A stretch of 64,000 nt of DNA, taken from positions 64,579,101 to 64,643,100 of the forward strand of contig NC_080428.1 of NCBI RefSeq assembly GCF_029873635.1, read 5' to 3'. This DNA comes from Malania oleifera (Eukaryota; Streptophyta; Magnoliopsida; Santalales; Ximeniaceae). Made by a program: the position numbers and the translations under genes. The notes under the pieces were generated by a model. It made no database searches. It saw only the letters and a program-made list of their open reading frames with translations, and was not told the origin of the DNA. The first letter of the stretch is position 1; each line of letters opens with the position of its first letter. Shown here in pieces: positions 23,049 to 35,271 of the stretch.

Positions 23049-24236
23049 GTTTATCCAGATCACCTGAAAAATCAAAATCCACATATCCAACACGTTGATC
23101 AATAATATTATTTTTCTCAAATACTATACCAACATCAATCGTATTCATAATATATCTCAAAATCCATTTCACAGCTTGTCAATATCCTTTACCCGGATCA
23201 AGCATATACCTGCTCACTATACTAACATCTTGTAAAATATCAAGTTTAGTACAAACTATTGCATACATCAAACTATCAACAACACTTGCATAAGGAACTT
23301 GTGGCATATACTTACGTTCCTCGGTAGATTTAGGAAATAAAGCTGCCTAAGTTTGAAATGAGGAGCAAGAGGAGTGCTTACTGGTTTTGACTGCTTAGAC
23401 ATGCCAAAACTTTGTACTACCTTCTTCAAATACTGTTTCTGAGATAAACTAACTCTTCCTCTCATTCTGTCTCTACGAATCTCCATGCCAAGTATCTTCT
23501 TTTCTTCACCAAGATCTTTCATCTCAAACTCTTGATTTAACTGACTTTTCAACTTGTTGATTTCTTCACTATTTTTTGAGGCTATCAATATATCATCAAC
23601 ACAGAAGAGTAAATACATACAAGATCTAGTTTGTAGTCTACGAAAATAACCACAATGATCATGTTTATTTCTTATGTACTTGTGACTCATCATAAACTGA
23701 TGAAATCGTTTGTACCATTGTCTTGGAGACTGTTTTAAATCATACAACGATTTACCTAGTTTACATACCCAATTTTATTTTCCAGCAACCTGAAATCCAT
23801 ATGGCTAAGTCATATAGATTTATTCTTCCAAATCACCATGTAAAAATGCATTTTTTACATCGAGCTGAACTAGTTAAAGATCAAATCGTGCTACCAAAGC
23901 CAAAAAAATTTGAATGGAAGAATGTTTAACAACTAGAGAAAATACCTCATTATAATCAATACCTTCCTTCTATGCGTGGCTCTTAGCTACCAACCTAACT
24001 TTGAAGCGAACATTATTTACATATGGAAATCCTTCTTTCTTTACATAAATCCATTTGCAACCAATTGCTTTCTTACCCTTGGGCAGCTGGGCTAGCTCCC
24101 AAGTCTGATTCTGATGAAGAGATTGCATTTCTTCATTCATCGCTCTTTTCCACTTGTTTGATTCAGAGTTCTTCATTGCTTCTTTGAAAGTGCAAGGAAC
24201 ATTATCATCTACAACTAGAAGTGCATAGGCCACCAT
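23049..24236 (-). pseudogene. Copia-C reverse transcriptase, broken
   Basis: The frame 23970-24236 gives the N-terminal RVT_2 segment (KWKRAMNEEMQSLHQNQTWEL, GCKWIYVKK). The frame 23268-23747 gives YDLKQSPRQWYKRF, LLFCVDDILIAS and the LGMEI segment. The catalytic box reads CVDD where Copia elements usually have YVDD. Stops and a frame loss at 23748-23969 separate the pieces. It adjoins integrase on one side and RNase H on the other. Confidence 0.85.
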
Positions 24237-24422
24237 ATCAGTATACCGAGCATATTTTTGAATTTCTCGTCTTGGCTTCTAAGAAACAATTGATTCTCAT
24301 TTCTGTGAAGATTCTAGAATTGAAATCTCCTCTTCTTGTCCACTATTCCCCACCGTAATTGGAGAGTTACCTTGTGTAGTCTCATTTCTCACTAGGTTTC
24401 CCAAAATTGTCTCAACCTCCAC

Positions 24423-25325
24423 CTATTGTTGAGTACCACTAGTCTTTTTTTCAATTGGTGACTCCTTGGATATTTTTTTCTTCATCATCGCAAGTTCATC
24501 GAAAGTCATATATCTGCTTAAAATCATTTCCTTCATCTCTAGACACCAAAGACGATATCCTTTGACTCCTGCACTAATCCCCAAGAATATTGCTTTCTTC
24601 TCTTTTGGATCCAACTTTAATTCTTTAACATGACAATAATTCATAGTACCAAATACACATAGAGAATCATAATCACTAGCAAGCTTTCCAGACCATACCT
24701 CATAGGGTGTTTTTCCCCCTATCGCAGATGATGGTAGACGGTTAATGAGATGACACCATATCTAATAGCCTCAGCCCAAAACCTTTTTTCTAACCCGGCC
24801 TTAGACAACATACATTGAACTTTCTCCAATGAAATCCGATTCATGCGCTCTGCCACCCCATTCTACTGTGGTGTATCTCTAACTGTGAAGTGTCGAGCAA
24901 TATCGTCATCTTAACATGCCTTTATAAATGGGTCACTTGTGTATTCACCATCATTATCTGATCTTAGTCGTTTAATATTTTTTCCAGTTTGAGTTTCAAC
25001 TAATTTTTCCACTTAAAGAAAATATCACACACTTCATTTTTATGTTTCATAGAATACACCCAAACTCTCTTGGAAAAGTCATCAACAAAAGTAACAAAAT
25101 AATGCATACCACCCAATGAAGCCATTTTTTGGGCCCTCATACATCTGTGTGGATGTAGTCTAAAATACCTTCAGTCTGGTGGATTGCAATGCCAAATTTC
25201 ACTTTAGTCTGTTTTCCCAGAATGCAATGCTCACAAAATTCAAGTTTGCACACCTTTGCAGCCTTCAACAAATCTTGTTTAGCTAATTGTTGCAAAGATT
25301 TTTCTCCTACATGTGCCAATGGCAT
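24423..25325 (-). pseudogene. Copia-C pre-integrase and integrase, broken
   Basis: The 25137-25325 segment has LAHVGEKSLQQLAKQDLL and CEHCILGKQTKVKFG, the pre-integrase zinc region. Between 24650 and 25136 the integrase core is recognisable only in short disrupted frames. The 24423-24644 segment (LDPKEKKAIFLG, GVKGYRLWCLEMKEMILSR) is the region after the integrase core. It is not functional as read. Confidence 0.75.
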
Positions 25326-25465
25326 ATGTCATAACCTGGTTGTATCTGAACCTATATTTTTCTCAGAAACAACAGCTACTGAGCCAATAACTGTACTACC
25401 TTGTAAATAATACAAGTTATTTTTTCTTATTCTTTTCATCACCACCAGCGCACCTGATTTAATCT

Positions 25466-25729
25466 TCAAGTTCCATCTTTCAAAGTGATAGTGAACCCTC
25501 TAGATTCCAAGGCACCTAATGAAATTAGACTTTTCTTTAGACTTGGAACATACCTAACATCAGTCAAGGTTTTAACACTTCCATCTTGACATTTCAACTG
25601 TATTGATCCTATTCCAGTTGTTATAGAGGTATTATCATTTCCCATAAAAATAACCCCTCCATCTAATTCTTCAAAATTAGAAAACCATTCCCTATTGGGA
25701 TACATATGATAGGAACAACCAGAATCCAA
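25466..25729 (-). pseudogene. Copia-C aspartic protease segment
   Basis: The open frame begins MDSGCSYHMYPNREWF, carrying the D-S-G active-site triplet, followed by VIFMGNDNTSITTGIGS and SLGALESRGF. This arrangement is typical of Tnt1/Tork-like elements. Neighbouring parts of the polyprotein are in other frames or separated by stops. Confidence 0.85.
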
Positions 25730-25840
25730 AATTCACTCACCAAAATAATGTGACGAAGATGTTCCAATAAAAGAAAAATGTGACTCACTTCCATCATCCT
25801 TGGCTATATTGATATTAGAATGTGTTTTACCCTCATTCTT

Positions 25841-26716
25841 CTACTGTAATTTAGAGCAATCTTTCTTCCAATGCCCTCTCTCATGACAAAAGGCATACTC
25901 ATCTTTGGCAGGTCTCCCATGAGATTTACTCCTCCTATGAGATTTAATCCTCCTTTCAAACTTACGACTCTGAGAACGTTCCCTTATTGTTAGTGTTTCT
26001 ATTGTTTCCTTATGGACCCTCTGATCCTTCTTTCTGCATTCAGTACTAATCAATGCAGTATAAACAGCATCAAAAGTAACTTTATCTTTCCCATACAATC
26101 AAGTGGTGGTCAGATGTTCATAATCATAAGGGAGAGAATTCAATAACAATATGGCTTTTTCCTTATCTTTCACCTTTCATCCAAATTTAACAGATCGGCC
26201 AAAATTTTATTGAAAGCATTTATGTAGTCATTAATCAAAATACTTGGTTGATACTGGAAGCAAAATAATTTCTTTTTCAAATAGAGCCGATTTTCCAGAC
26301 TCTTGGTAATGAATGTATCTTTCAATGTCTTCCACAATTTCTTTGTAGATGTCTCCCTCATAACACAATATTTCTGATTTTTAGCGAGACACTGACGAAT
26401 CATATCACATGTATGATGATTGATCTTTTCCCAATCTCTATTACTCATATCCATTAGTTTATCATCCTAAGCAATATTCAATTCTTGCTGATACAAGATG
26501 TCCATCACCTCACATTGTCACATACCAAAATTATTGGTACCATCAAATTTCTCCACCTCAAACCAAGCATTAGCTATGGTCTTTGATGATGAAGTCAAAG
26601 CCGAAGGGGTTGGAGTTCGTGTGGACAAAGTTTTTTCTACTGTTGCCCTAGTTTCTATCATCTTCTATATATTCAATAGCAACAAACAAAGCAAAAGGCA
26701 TAGGATGAATAGTACA
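25841..26716 (-). pseudogene. Copia-C gag with degraded zinc knuckle
   Basis: The 26170-26454 frame encodes the gag helical region (WKTLKDTFITKSLENRLYLKKK, YINAFNKILADLLNL). The 25841-26098 frame ends in FCHERGHWKKDC, a CCHC knuckle in which the first cysteine is replaced. The gag start region (VEKFDGTNN) is visible near 26555, interrupted by stops. The Tat/Ogre-type solo LTR at 26717 interrupts the leader just upstream. Confidence 0.8.
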
Positions 26717-29202
26717 TGTCGCGACGTCCCGGACCCGGCCCAGAGAACCAATCTCTGGTTCAAAAATGGGTTCGGCTTGCGAACTGGGAAAAATGAATGT
26801 GTATTTTGAAAATGTGAATTTTCGTGGAAAACGATGTGTGGTGGAGTCGCCACTAACCTTTTGAAGTGTGGTTAGAACACTTGATTGCTACCCCGTTAGG
26901 GGTAGAATCGGTCTGCGTCACCAAAGTTAGGCTCGGGAGTATGGTTACGCAAGGGGAAGGTATTAGCACCCCCTACACGCCCGTTCTTACGAATGGTACC
27001 AGATTAATAAAGAGTTTTCCTGAAATAAATGTAATAAGCCTTTAAAGATTACTCCCTTTCAAAAGTCAAAAACAAAATGAAAATACTATATAGGTATTCC
27101 CTCAGAACCGGGGCAATCTAGTACTCCGAAGAGTCAATGTTCTCGTTTGCAATCATCGGGAAGGAAAATCGAAAATAGGATACAAAATACGCTCCCGGGG
27201 ATTTTGAAATCTATAGGTTTTTTTTAAGTATCAAAAATACTATTTCGGGAGGTTTTTGAGATTGGTTCGGGATTGGAATGAATTTTCTTGTGCCTAAAAA
27301 GATATTTTTGTGATTTTTCCTAAGTATGAAAATGATTTTTGTGATTTTTCCCGAACTTTCAAAATAACACAAATGAAATCAATTGAAACCAAAATGTGAA
27401 AATACTTTTGGAATTTTTGAAAATTTCATGATTTTTGTGAATTTTATGGATACAACAATAATATACAAGCGAAATGGAGAAGACTGGGGTGAACCAGTTT
27501 GGGAATGGTGAGCTGGTCAAATGTTGACCAGTTTGGGGGGAAAAACCAGTTTAAGGTCTTGGTCGAGACCAATGATTTTTCAAAATTTTCCAATGTCCTT
27601 CCGAATACAACAGAATTTTAGACAACAATCACGAAAGTCATGGTTTTAAAGATATGCCTTTAGAATGTATTTTTGAAAATCTTGAATGTAGGGAAACAAA
27701 TCTAACATTTGCCAAACATGTTAGAAACTTTCTTGGATTTTCTTCAAAAATTTTCAAAGGTAAATAAGTTTCAAAGCTTTAAAAATATTTGAATTTTCTT
27801 TGAAAATTTTTCTGAATTTTTGTGTCTTTTATGAAATTTTTTTTTGTTTTTTGTTTTTTTATGAGTTAAAAGGAAGCTATTTAAAGTAAAGAAAAGTGAA
27901 ATAAAGTCAAATAAACCAACAGAGGCCGATTAGGGAAAGGGGGACGGAAATGTAACATAGGAAGAGAAAGTTCATTGGTCTTACCTATCGTCTTTTTCTC
28001 CTTCGGTCTTCTTCTCCTGTCTGTGAATCCGCAAGGTTAGTCTACAGCGCCTTCCCGAGGGTTGTTATTGAGTTCCGACTCGAGGCACTAGGGAGTACCT
28101 TCTTCAAATGGAGTGACTCGGTACCGGTAGGAAAAGGGATCAATCGATCGCTTGATCTTCTTTCGTTTTCCTCTGCTCCGGTCTTCTTTTCCTGTTGATG
28201 AGTCTACTAGGGCCGCTCTACAACGTCTTCCCAAGAGTTGTTCTTGAGCTCTGATTTGAGGCACTACGGGGTGCCTTCTTCAAATGGGGTGACTCAACAC
28301 CGATAGGAAACGGGATTAGTCGACCTCTTGATTTTTACTCAAAAAAAAGACTAACTTCACAAACTCGTGATAGAAAACTTCAATATTTAAAATCTTCTCC
28401 TTACCACCACTAAGAGCTCTCTCCTTGTGCTTGGAATGAGAGGGCTATTTATAGGCTTAGCTTAGGGCAAGCATAGGAAAGAAGACATAGGGGAGTCATG
28501 ATGGGGGGAACCAAGTATGGGGGGAAGAATGATGAAGGGAAATTAGCATGGGAAGAATGATAAAAGGAAGAAACATGACATGTGGTGAGTGGTGATGGAG
28601 GGAACAAAGTATGGGATGAAGAATTATGAAGGGAATATATTATGGGAAGAATGATAAAGGGAAGAAACATGACATATGGTGAGTGATGATGGAGGGAACA
28701 AAGTATGGGATGAAGAATTATGAATGGAATATAGTATGGGAAGAATGATAAAGGGAAGAAACATGACATATGGTGAGCGATGATGGAGGGAACAAAGTAT
28801 GGGATGAAGAATTATGAAGGGAATATATTATGGGAAGAATGATAAAGGGAAGAAACATGACATATGGTGAGTGATGATGGAGGGAACAAAGTATGGGATG
28901 AAGAATTATGAATGGAATATAGTATGGGAAGAATGATAAAGGGAAGAAACATGACATATGGTGAGTGATGATGGAGGGAACAAAGTATGGGATGAAGAAT
29001 TATGAAGGGAATATAGTATGGGAAGAATAATAAAGGGAAGAAACATGACATGTGGTGAGTGATGATGGAGGGAACAAAGTATGGGATGAAGAATTATGAA
29101 TGGAATATAGTATGGGAAGAATGATAAAGGAAAAAAAAAACATGACATGTGGTGAATGATGATGGGGGGACAAAATATGCTTGCATTTGACAAATTAAAA
29201 TA

Positions 29203-29258
<56 letters not shown>

Positions 29259-30521
29259 GGTTCTAGAAGCTGTGCGGAGCCCATAAAAAATGTGTGGGGT
29301 CCACGCACCATGTGGGGTCCACAAGCCGTTTAACGGTTACAGGAACCCGAGCTAGCAAGGCATCGGATATGTGGATCCGAGCTAGCGAGGCATCGGATAT
29401 GCGGATCCGAGCTAGCGTACCAAGAGAGGTGGGGCCCACCAAACATGTGGGGCCCAATGAAGATATGTGGGGCCCACGCACCATGTGGGGTCCACGAGCC
29501 ATTTGAGGGTTATAGGAACCCGAGCTAGCAGGCGCAAGCATGCCAAAAGAGGTAACGTGCATCGGATGTAAGAATCCGAGCTAGCGTACCAGAGGGGGTA
29601 ACGTGCATCGGATATAAGAATCCGAGCTAGCGTACCAGAGGGTAACGTGCATCGGATGTAGGAATCCGAGCTAGCGTACCAAGAGAGGTGGGGCCCACCA
29701 AACATGTGGGGCCCAATGAAGATATGTGGGGCCCACGCACCATGTGGGGTCCACGAGCCATTTGAGGGTTATAGGAACCCGAGCTAGCAGGCGCAAGCAT
29801 GCCAAAAGAGGTAACGTGCATTGGATGTAAGAATCGGAGCTAGCGTACCAGAGGGAGTAACGTGCATCGGATGTAAGAATCCGAGCTAGCGTACCAGAGG
29901 GTAACGTGCATCGGATGTAGGAATCCGAGCTAGCGTACCAAGAGAGGTGGGGCCCACCAAACATGTGGGGCCCAATGAAGATATGTGGGGCCCACAAGCC
30001 ACGTGGGGTCCACGAGCCATTTGAGGGTTATAGGAACCCGAGCTAGCAGGCGCAAGCATGCCAAAAGAGGTAACGTGCATCGGGTGTAGGAATCGGAGCT
30101 AGCATACCAGAGGGGGTAACGTGCATCGGATGTAGGAATCCGAGCTAGCGTACCAGAGGGTAACGTGCATCGGATGTAGGAATCCGAGCTAGCGTACTAA
30201 GGGGTAACGTGCATCGAATGTAGGAATCCGAGCTAGCGTACCAAGGGGTAACGTGCATCGAATGTAGGAATCTGAGCTAGCGTACCAAGAGAGGTGGGGC
30301 CCACCAAACATATGGGGCCCAATGAAGATATGTGGGGCCCACAAGCTACGTGGGGTCCACGAGAATGTGTGGGGTCCACAAGCAGTGTGGGACCTACAAG
30401 AATGTGTGGGGTCCACAACCAGCGTGGGACCTACAAGAATGTGTGGGGTCCACAGCCAGTGTGGAAAGGTTTTGACATGAGGTCTCCTCGGAAAGGCCTA
30501 GTTAAAATTGGGGTGTCGACA
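26717..30521 (-). mobile_element. Solo LTR of the Tat/Ogre-type element (3.8 kb)
   Basis: It is the reverse complement of the LTRs of the 21-kb element at 35691-56813, complete from TGTCGACACC (30521) to GTCGCGACA (26717). A perfect 5-bp duplication GTACA flanks it (26712-26716 and 30522-30526). There is no internal sequence, so it arose by recombination between LTRs. It has about seven copies of the 94-bp repeat (28560-29160), a (TAA)n tract (about 29204-29258), hairpin repeats (29330-30290) and TCP-like repeats. A minus-strand TATA box lies at 28446-28453. Confidence 0.95.
28560..29160 (-). repeat. 94-bp tandem repeats in the solo LTR
   Basis: About six to seven units of a 94-bp sequence containing GAAACATGAC and AGTATGGGAAGAATGAT. 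Units differ by a few bases. Spacing is read from successive identical starts at 28718, 28812 and 28906. Confidence 0.92.
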
Positions 30522-30526
30522 GTACA

Positions 30527-30722
30527 TACCAACTGTGTCTACTCTGTTTTATCCAATGAAATTTCACTTTGACTAGGCCGACCTCCAAGAAATGACGAAG
30601 TTGCAATGATCTCTGAGCACTCGCTTAGACAAGGTCTTTCTTGGGCATCAAACGTGGAATCAAGGATCCTAACAGAGGAACACCTCTGTATCGACACTAT
30701 TCAACCTATCTCTAATACAAAT
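30527..30722 (-). other. Copia-C leader and degraded PBS
   Basis: Resumes Copia-C after the solo LTR duplication. Next to the LTR the minus strand reads TTGTATTAGAG, a degraded form of the TGGTATCAGAG PBS. Confidence 0.55.
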
Positions 30723-31062
30723 TGTTGTGTCGGGCACCCCACTTGTGCCAAACACCAATACTACAACTAATGCTATTGAATATATAAAAACTAAAGTAAT
30801 GCAGAAACTAATAATAAAAGACAGTAAAGAACAAGACAAGAATTTAACAACGTTCGGTATAGAATTACCTACATCCTCGGGCGCCGACGATCAATCCACT
30901 AGTTCTTGACAAAGTATAACTTTGAGTTGTGTTTTACAAATGGAGAGTTGAGCTATTTATATAGCTTCAACCTCAAATCCAAAAAACACTTCTCATCAAT
31001 GTGGGACAAACAAAAAAAAGTTGAAAACAACTTTTCTACCAATGTGGGACAAAAAAATAACA
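30723..31062 (-). repeat. 5' LTR of Copia-C
   Basis: About 340 bp, starting on the minus strand at TGTTATTTTTTTG (31062) and ending CCGACACAACA (30723). A TATA box (CTATATAAATAG) lies near 30951-30963. Two TGTCCCACATTG blocks are repeated at about 30995 and 31040. No partner LTR remains, so boundaries rest on terminal bases and PBS. Confidence 0.68.
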
Positions 31063-31325
31063 CATATTAAGGTTAAGAAGCATGCATATTACTATGCTAC
31101 ACATCCATACTCGATCTATGCCATTGAGTGTATTAGTGTGGTGACCATTGATGGGTTTAGTTATAAATATGAGTGTAACGAATGCTGCTTTGATCCCATA
31201 CTAGTATATGAGATGAACAAGATCAAATTAAGGAGATGTTATAAAGATAATAGTCATATTGTACACACTTAAGGTTTGGGTAATATAATTGTTTTCGATT
31301 TTTATGTGTCGCCCAGGTGGGAGAT
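31063..31325 (+). other. 3' internal end of Copia-A with polypurine tract
   Basis: About 260 bp without convincing coding sequence, ending in the purine tract AGGTGGGAGA (31315-31324) directly before the 3' LTR. Confidence 0.6.
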
Positions 31326-31775
31326 TGTTAGGAAATTTTAATTTCCTATTATGGACTCATATATATAAGAACAATTATTTTACTAGACTATTTTAACATC
31401 TGTTGGTTAAGCTTTGCAATGTATATAAGTCCAATACTAAGTCAATTTAGGACTGATGGACTTCTAAAATTAACCTAGCATATAAGGAAAGCATAATAGG
31501 GTTGTGGCCCCCAAGTCAAATTAGAAATAGTTTTCACATTCTTACTTTCCCCATCTAAAGAGAAGAACACAAGTGAGATACTCAGGGATTTGATTGTGGA
31601 AGATCAAAACTCTCCACTAAAAGTTATTGGACAATAAAATTAGACACATCTATGGATCCAAGTATTTATTCCGCATTTAGTATGGATCTAGGTATTTATT
31701 TCGTGATTAGTTTTCTTATTGAATAATATGATGATCTTGGGTTATTTGATTTATGGATTAAAGTTAATTCCAACA
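31326..31775 (+). repeat. 3' LTR of Copia-A
   Basis: Begins TGTTAGGAAATTTT and ends CCAACA, followed by the target duplication AACCA. It aligns with 9179-9598; extra length comes partly from a short duplication near 31680-31700. Confidence 0.88.
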
Positions 31776-31780
31776 AACCA

Positions 31781-33045
31781 TAGATAGATAAAAAATCAAA
31801 AACCCATGATGGGTGGTCAATTTCCTCTCCCCTTAACTCTATCAGGCCATAAACTGGCTTAGTAGCATCCAACTTACCCATATATTCTCAGTTTGGTCGA
31901 TTTGGGTGATCAGCTTACACAAACCTAATGCTTTGCAAGTATTGTAATTAAAATTTTGATAACAAGATTAGGGTCATTCAAGGATAACGAGAAGAAAAAT
32001 ATTTATAAAAAATTAACTCTCATCCTCTTAATTAATCGTTGAGATGAGTTTGGTGTCAATTAAATATTTTTATTATATTATGACCTCGTCATAAACTGTA
32101 TAAAATTTAAGATATTAATTTTTATACAGAGGGTAAGGTTTTTTTTTTTTTTCTTGGAACTCAACTTCTCAATAAAAAAGAATTATCTAAAATTTTGTTT
32201 GGATGTAAATATCCTTTACTAGCTAATTCAGATTGAACAAATATTAAGAAAGAGAGGAGAGATTAATTTTTTGCATTATAATTTTCTTCAACATTGGATG
32301 CACATTAAATAAAATTTTAGAATCTTCACATCACCAATTAATGAAATATAATTCCCATATACATTTCATATTTTAATTTTAAAATTAATATTTCTTTTGT
32401 TGACGTTTCATTCCTTTTCAATTATGGCACCTATCTTACTCACGTGATTCATGTTTTAGTTTTTTTTTTTTCTAAATATGAGATCAATCACTCTCGCACT
32501 TTTGTAACTGATACTTAAGGATCACATTAATTTCTTTTCAATTATTTTATTATTTTATTATGTTTTTAATATAGAATATTTATGCCTAAAGAAAACTTTG
32601 AATTAGAGTGTTCTTTTGGTCAACTAGTAAAAGGAAGGTTAATCATTTGACCTTAACTAAACTATGGTATGACAACAATAATATTAACAACAAAATAAAA
32701 CCCTCAAGTCTTGTTTTCTTGTACTATTCTTCCTTTAGGAGCACTATATGACTAGCAACTCACCCCATTGGACTGACTTACCCTAAAATAAAAAAAAAAA
32801 AAAAAAAAAATTTATATAAAAAAAAAAGGTTGGTAAATTTCAAGCATAAGTTTTCTCCTAAAAAAGATTGATAATTAAATATAGTTTAATTATAATTGCA
32901 ATACCAAAGAAGCTGAATAATTTAAATCTAATTTATCTATTGCATCATCAAAGAAAAAAAATTGGAAAGAAAAATTAATTATGCTATGTTTGGGAGCATG
33001 AATTTCAGACCTTATATTTAAATTTATATGGATTTGGATAAATTT
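31781..33045 (+). repeat. Duplicated unit B, distal part
   Basis: From about 31940 this aligns with 57330-58000 (shared runs around GATTAGGGTCATT and TTTTTATTATATTATGACC). It is the downstream flank of gene copy 1 and at the same time the start of the next unit, which shows a head-to-tail arrangement. No gene was seen. Confidence 0.75.
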
Positions 33046-33059
33046 CAATACAATTTTAT

Positions 33060-33439
33060 TTTATTTTATTTTTTATTACATAGGAACTCCACCCACCAAC
33101 GAGCCCTTCGGACCCCTTAGTGAGGCACCAAACCTACGGATCAGCGTCTTTAGCCCCTAGTTCTCACTGATCAGGGTAAAGTCTGGATGCGGACACGACT
33201 TCTGTGCGTATTAGTTGGACATTCGGCTAACTCGACTCCCGGGACATATCTCCATTACCATCCACGATCCCTGCTGGTTCACAAAGAACTCTCACCATCC
33301 ACAGTCTCCGCTAACTCACAAAGCAAACTCTCACCATCCACATGTACTGTTGGTTCCGTGAGTGTATCTATATAAAATTGAACCTCCAATGCTCCTTCTT
33401 ACTTGCTGATACCTTTCCACTGCGCCATGCTATAAGGGC
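33060..33439 (-). mobile_element. tRNA-derived SINE (380 bp)
   Basis: A perfect 14-bp direct repeat CAATACAATTTTAT flanks it (33046-33059 and 33440-33453). On the minus strand the 5' end carries a Pol III A box (TAGCATGGCGCAGTGG, 33418-33433). About 35 bases later comes a B-box-like GGTTCAATT (33377-33385). The 3' end is an A/T-rich tail. Position, boxes and duplication fit a tRNA-derived plant SINE. It is absent from the corresponding place in the other units. Confidence 0.85.
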
Positions 33440-33453
33440 CAATACAATTTTAT

Positions 33454-35194
33454 ATTACATGCTATTTAAATGTAATACAAATTTAAATTTAAGCTCTCAC
33501 TGAACATTAGGTTAATGTAATTGTAACAAATTGTCAAAATAGAAGGCCAAGTACTCACATGAATCATGCCAAGTACTATTTAAATCTAATACAAATAATT
33601 TTTTTATATTATATTATCAATTAATGAATAAATAATTCCCATATACATTTTCATATTCCATTTTTAAAATAAATATTTCTTTGATTAATGTTTCCATCTC
33701 TATCAATTATACTCTACCTATCTTACTCACTCTCGTGAATCATGTCTTAGCTTTTTTCTTTCTTTTCTAAAATTTGATATTAGGAGGAAGATCAACTGTT
33801 CTAGTACTTTGCTACCTTGATCATCACATTAATTTCTTCTCAAGTATTTAATTTTTTATTTTATTTTTATTATAAAATATTTATATGTAAAAAAAAATTT
33901 GTATTTGAAGATGCTGCAATTAACCCTGAGCTCTAAAAAAGATTACTCTTCTAAAATTAAGCTTTGAAGAAGGTATTGTGACATTGTTGACCAATGTCAT
34001 CCAAATTAACCTAACATTACCTTTGAAAAATGTACTACTATTAATGGATTGTTTGGTAATGAAGATTGGAAATGAAATAGAATGAAAAAAAAATAGAATT
34101 AGTTTTTATATAAAAAAACAAAATGAATAAAAATAAAAGGTTTAGGCACTATAAAATAGTCGTAAAAATAATTTTATTTTTCATTTATAATTCTTAAATA
34201 ATCACAAAAATGCCACCTTATTTTTCATTTTTCTATATCCGTATAGAAAAGTGGAAAAGTATTTTTTTTATTATTTTTATATTTTAGACTTCTTAAAAAT
34301 TTAAGTATGAAAGTATAAAATTCAAATCTTAGAATTTAATTTGGGTGATTTTTATACATTGAATTTCTCTCAAATCTACACAAATCCAAATCCACGTCCC
34401 ACAATTCATGATCATAAATACTATCTTATATAATTAAGGAAAAATAAAAAAAAAGGAGTTTTCTTTTTTTTTTGTAATCATTTTGAGAACTCTAAATAAA
34501 AAGTAAAAAACCTATTTTGAAACTAAACAAACTCTTCATTTTCTACACTTTTAGTATGAACCTTGAAAAACTAAAAAACAAGATGATATTTATTTATTTA
34601 TTTTTTTTTTAAAATCAAGAATCAAGAATTGGATAAGAGAAATATTTTCCACAACTAAATGTGTTCCAACTTTTGGTATAGGATTAAAGAATAAAAACGA
34701 ATTTAGAATGCAGAATACAAAGATACAACTATTTAATGATATTAACTTTTCCTTTAAAAGGCATGAAATTGCAATTGGTTTAATCAGTACATATGGAAAA
34801 CAATTTGTATTTTTATTCTTGCATTTATATAAGAAACCTAAGATATGTCTTCTCATTGTTTGAAGTTCTCCATATAAGGTGTTAGAAAAGTAAAAAAAAA
34901 AAAAAAAAAGGTGATATTTTTGTTAATTTTTTGAAGAATTAAAAAGCTTTTAAAATATTTTTCCATAACTGATAAAAACCAATTAATCCTAATTAATATA
35001 TATCTTAGTGAAAATTTGTTCTAATTTGAAAACGTACATACATATTAAGGTCTTAAAATAGAAATATTTGATGGCAAAAATAAAGGGTGACAAAAAATAG
35101 GAAAAATGGTGGCATAATATGTAATAATTTATAGAAATTATTTTGTAATATCGATAATAAATGTCGATTCAAAACTTCATGACAACTCTAATTC
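33454..35194 (+). repeat. Duplicated unit B upstream of gene copy 2
   Basis: Aligns with about 6040-7590 from 33610 onward with many small indels. It holds no other gene. A poly-A run lies near 34893-34909. Confidence 0.78.
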
Positions 35195-35202
35195 TATATA
35201 AA
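35195..35202 (+). promoter_or_regulatory. TATA box of gene copy 2
   Basis: TATATAAA lies 77 bases upstream of the ATG at 35272. Its context is nearly identical to 7591-7668. Confidence 0.68.
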
Positions 35203-35271
35203 CCACAAGGCTCACACTCAATCTCATATCAAATTCATTTTAGAGAGAAAGAGTGGGGGAAAAGAAAGAAA

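Larger units (their letters stand above)
20686..31062 (-). mobile_element. Copia-C: decayed Tnt1/Tork-like Copia element, split by two solo LTRs
   Basis: On the minus strand the domains run from a 5' LTR (30723-31062) through leader, gag (26170-26716), knuckle, protease, integrase and RT (23268-24236) to RNase H (20690-21040). The 3' LTR is missing: at about 20686 it abuts chromovirus gag. Two later insertions split it, at 21041-23048 and 26717-30521. All coding parts carry stops or frameshifts. Protease and gag motifs resemble Tnt1/Tork elements. Confidence 0.85.
9179..31775 (+). mobile_element. Copia-A: LTR element split by nested insertions
   Basis: LTRs at 9179-9598 and 31326-31775 match along their length. 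They are flanked by the same 5-bp duplication AACCA (9174-9178 and 31776-31780). A PBS at 9601 and a purine tract at 31315-31324 are in the right places. Of its own interior only 9599-10420 and about 31063-31325 remain identifiable; the rest is later insertions. No gag or pol of its own is recognisable, so it may have been a non-autonomous element or may have lost its coding part. Confidence 0.88.

Noticed and set aside
28449-29324. Serial open frames of 75-106 codons over the 94-bp units
   Set aside because: 94 is not a multiple of 3, so the frames shift from unit to unit. These are repeat artefacts, not proteins.
29330-30290. CRISPR-like regular repeats
   Set aside because: Regular spacing reflects tandem LTR repeats; there are no unique spacers and this is a plant genome.
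35161-35271. Upstream extension of exon 1 in gene copy 2
   Set aside because: The TATA box lies inside it, and in copy 1 the same frame is closed by a stop just before the conserved ATG.
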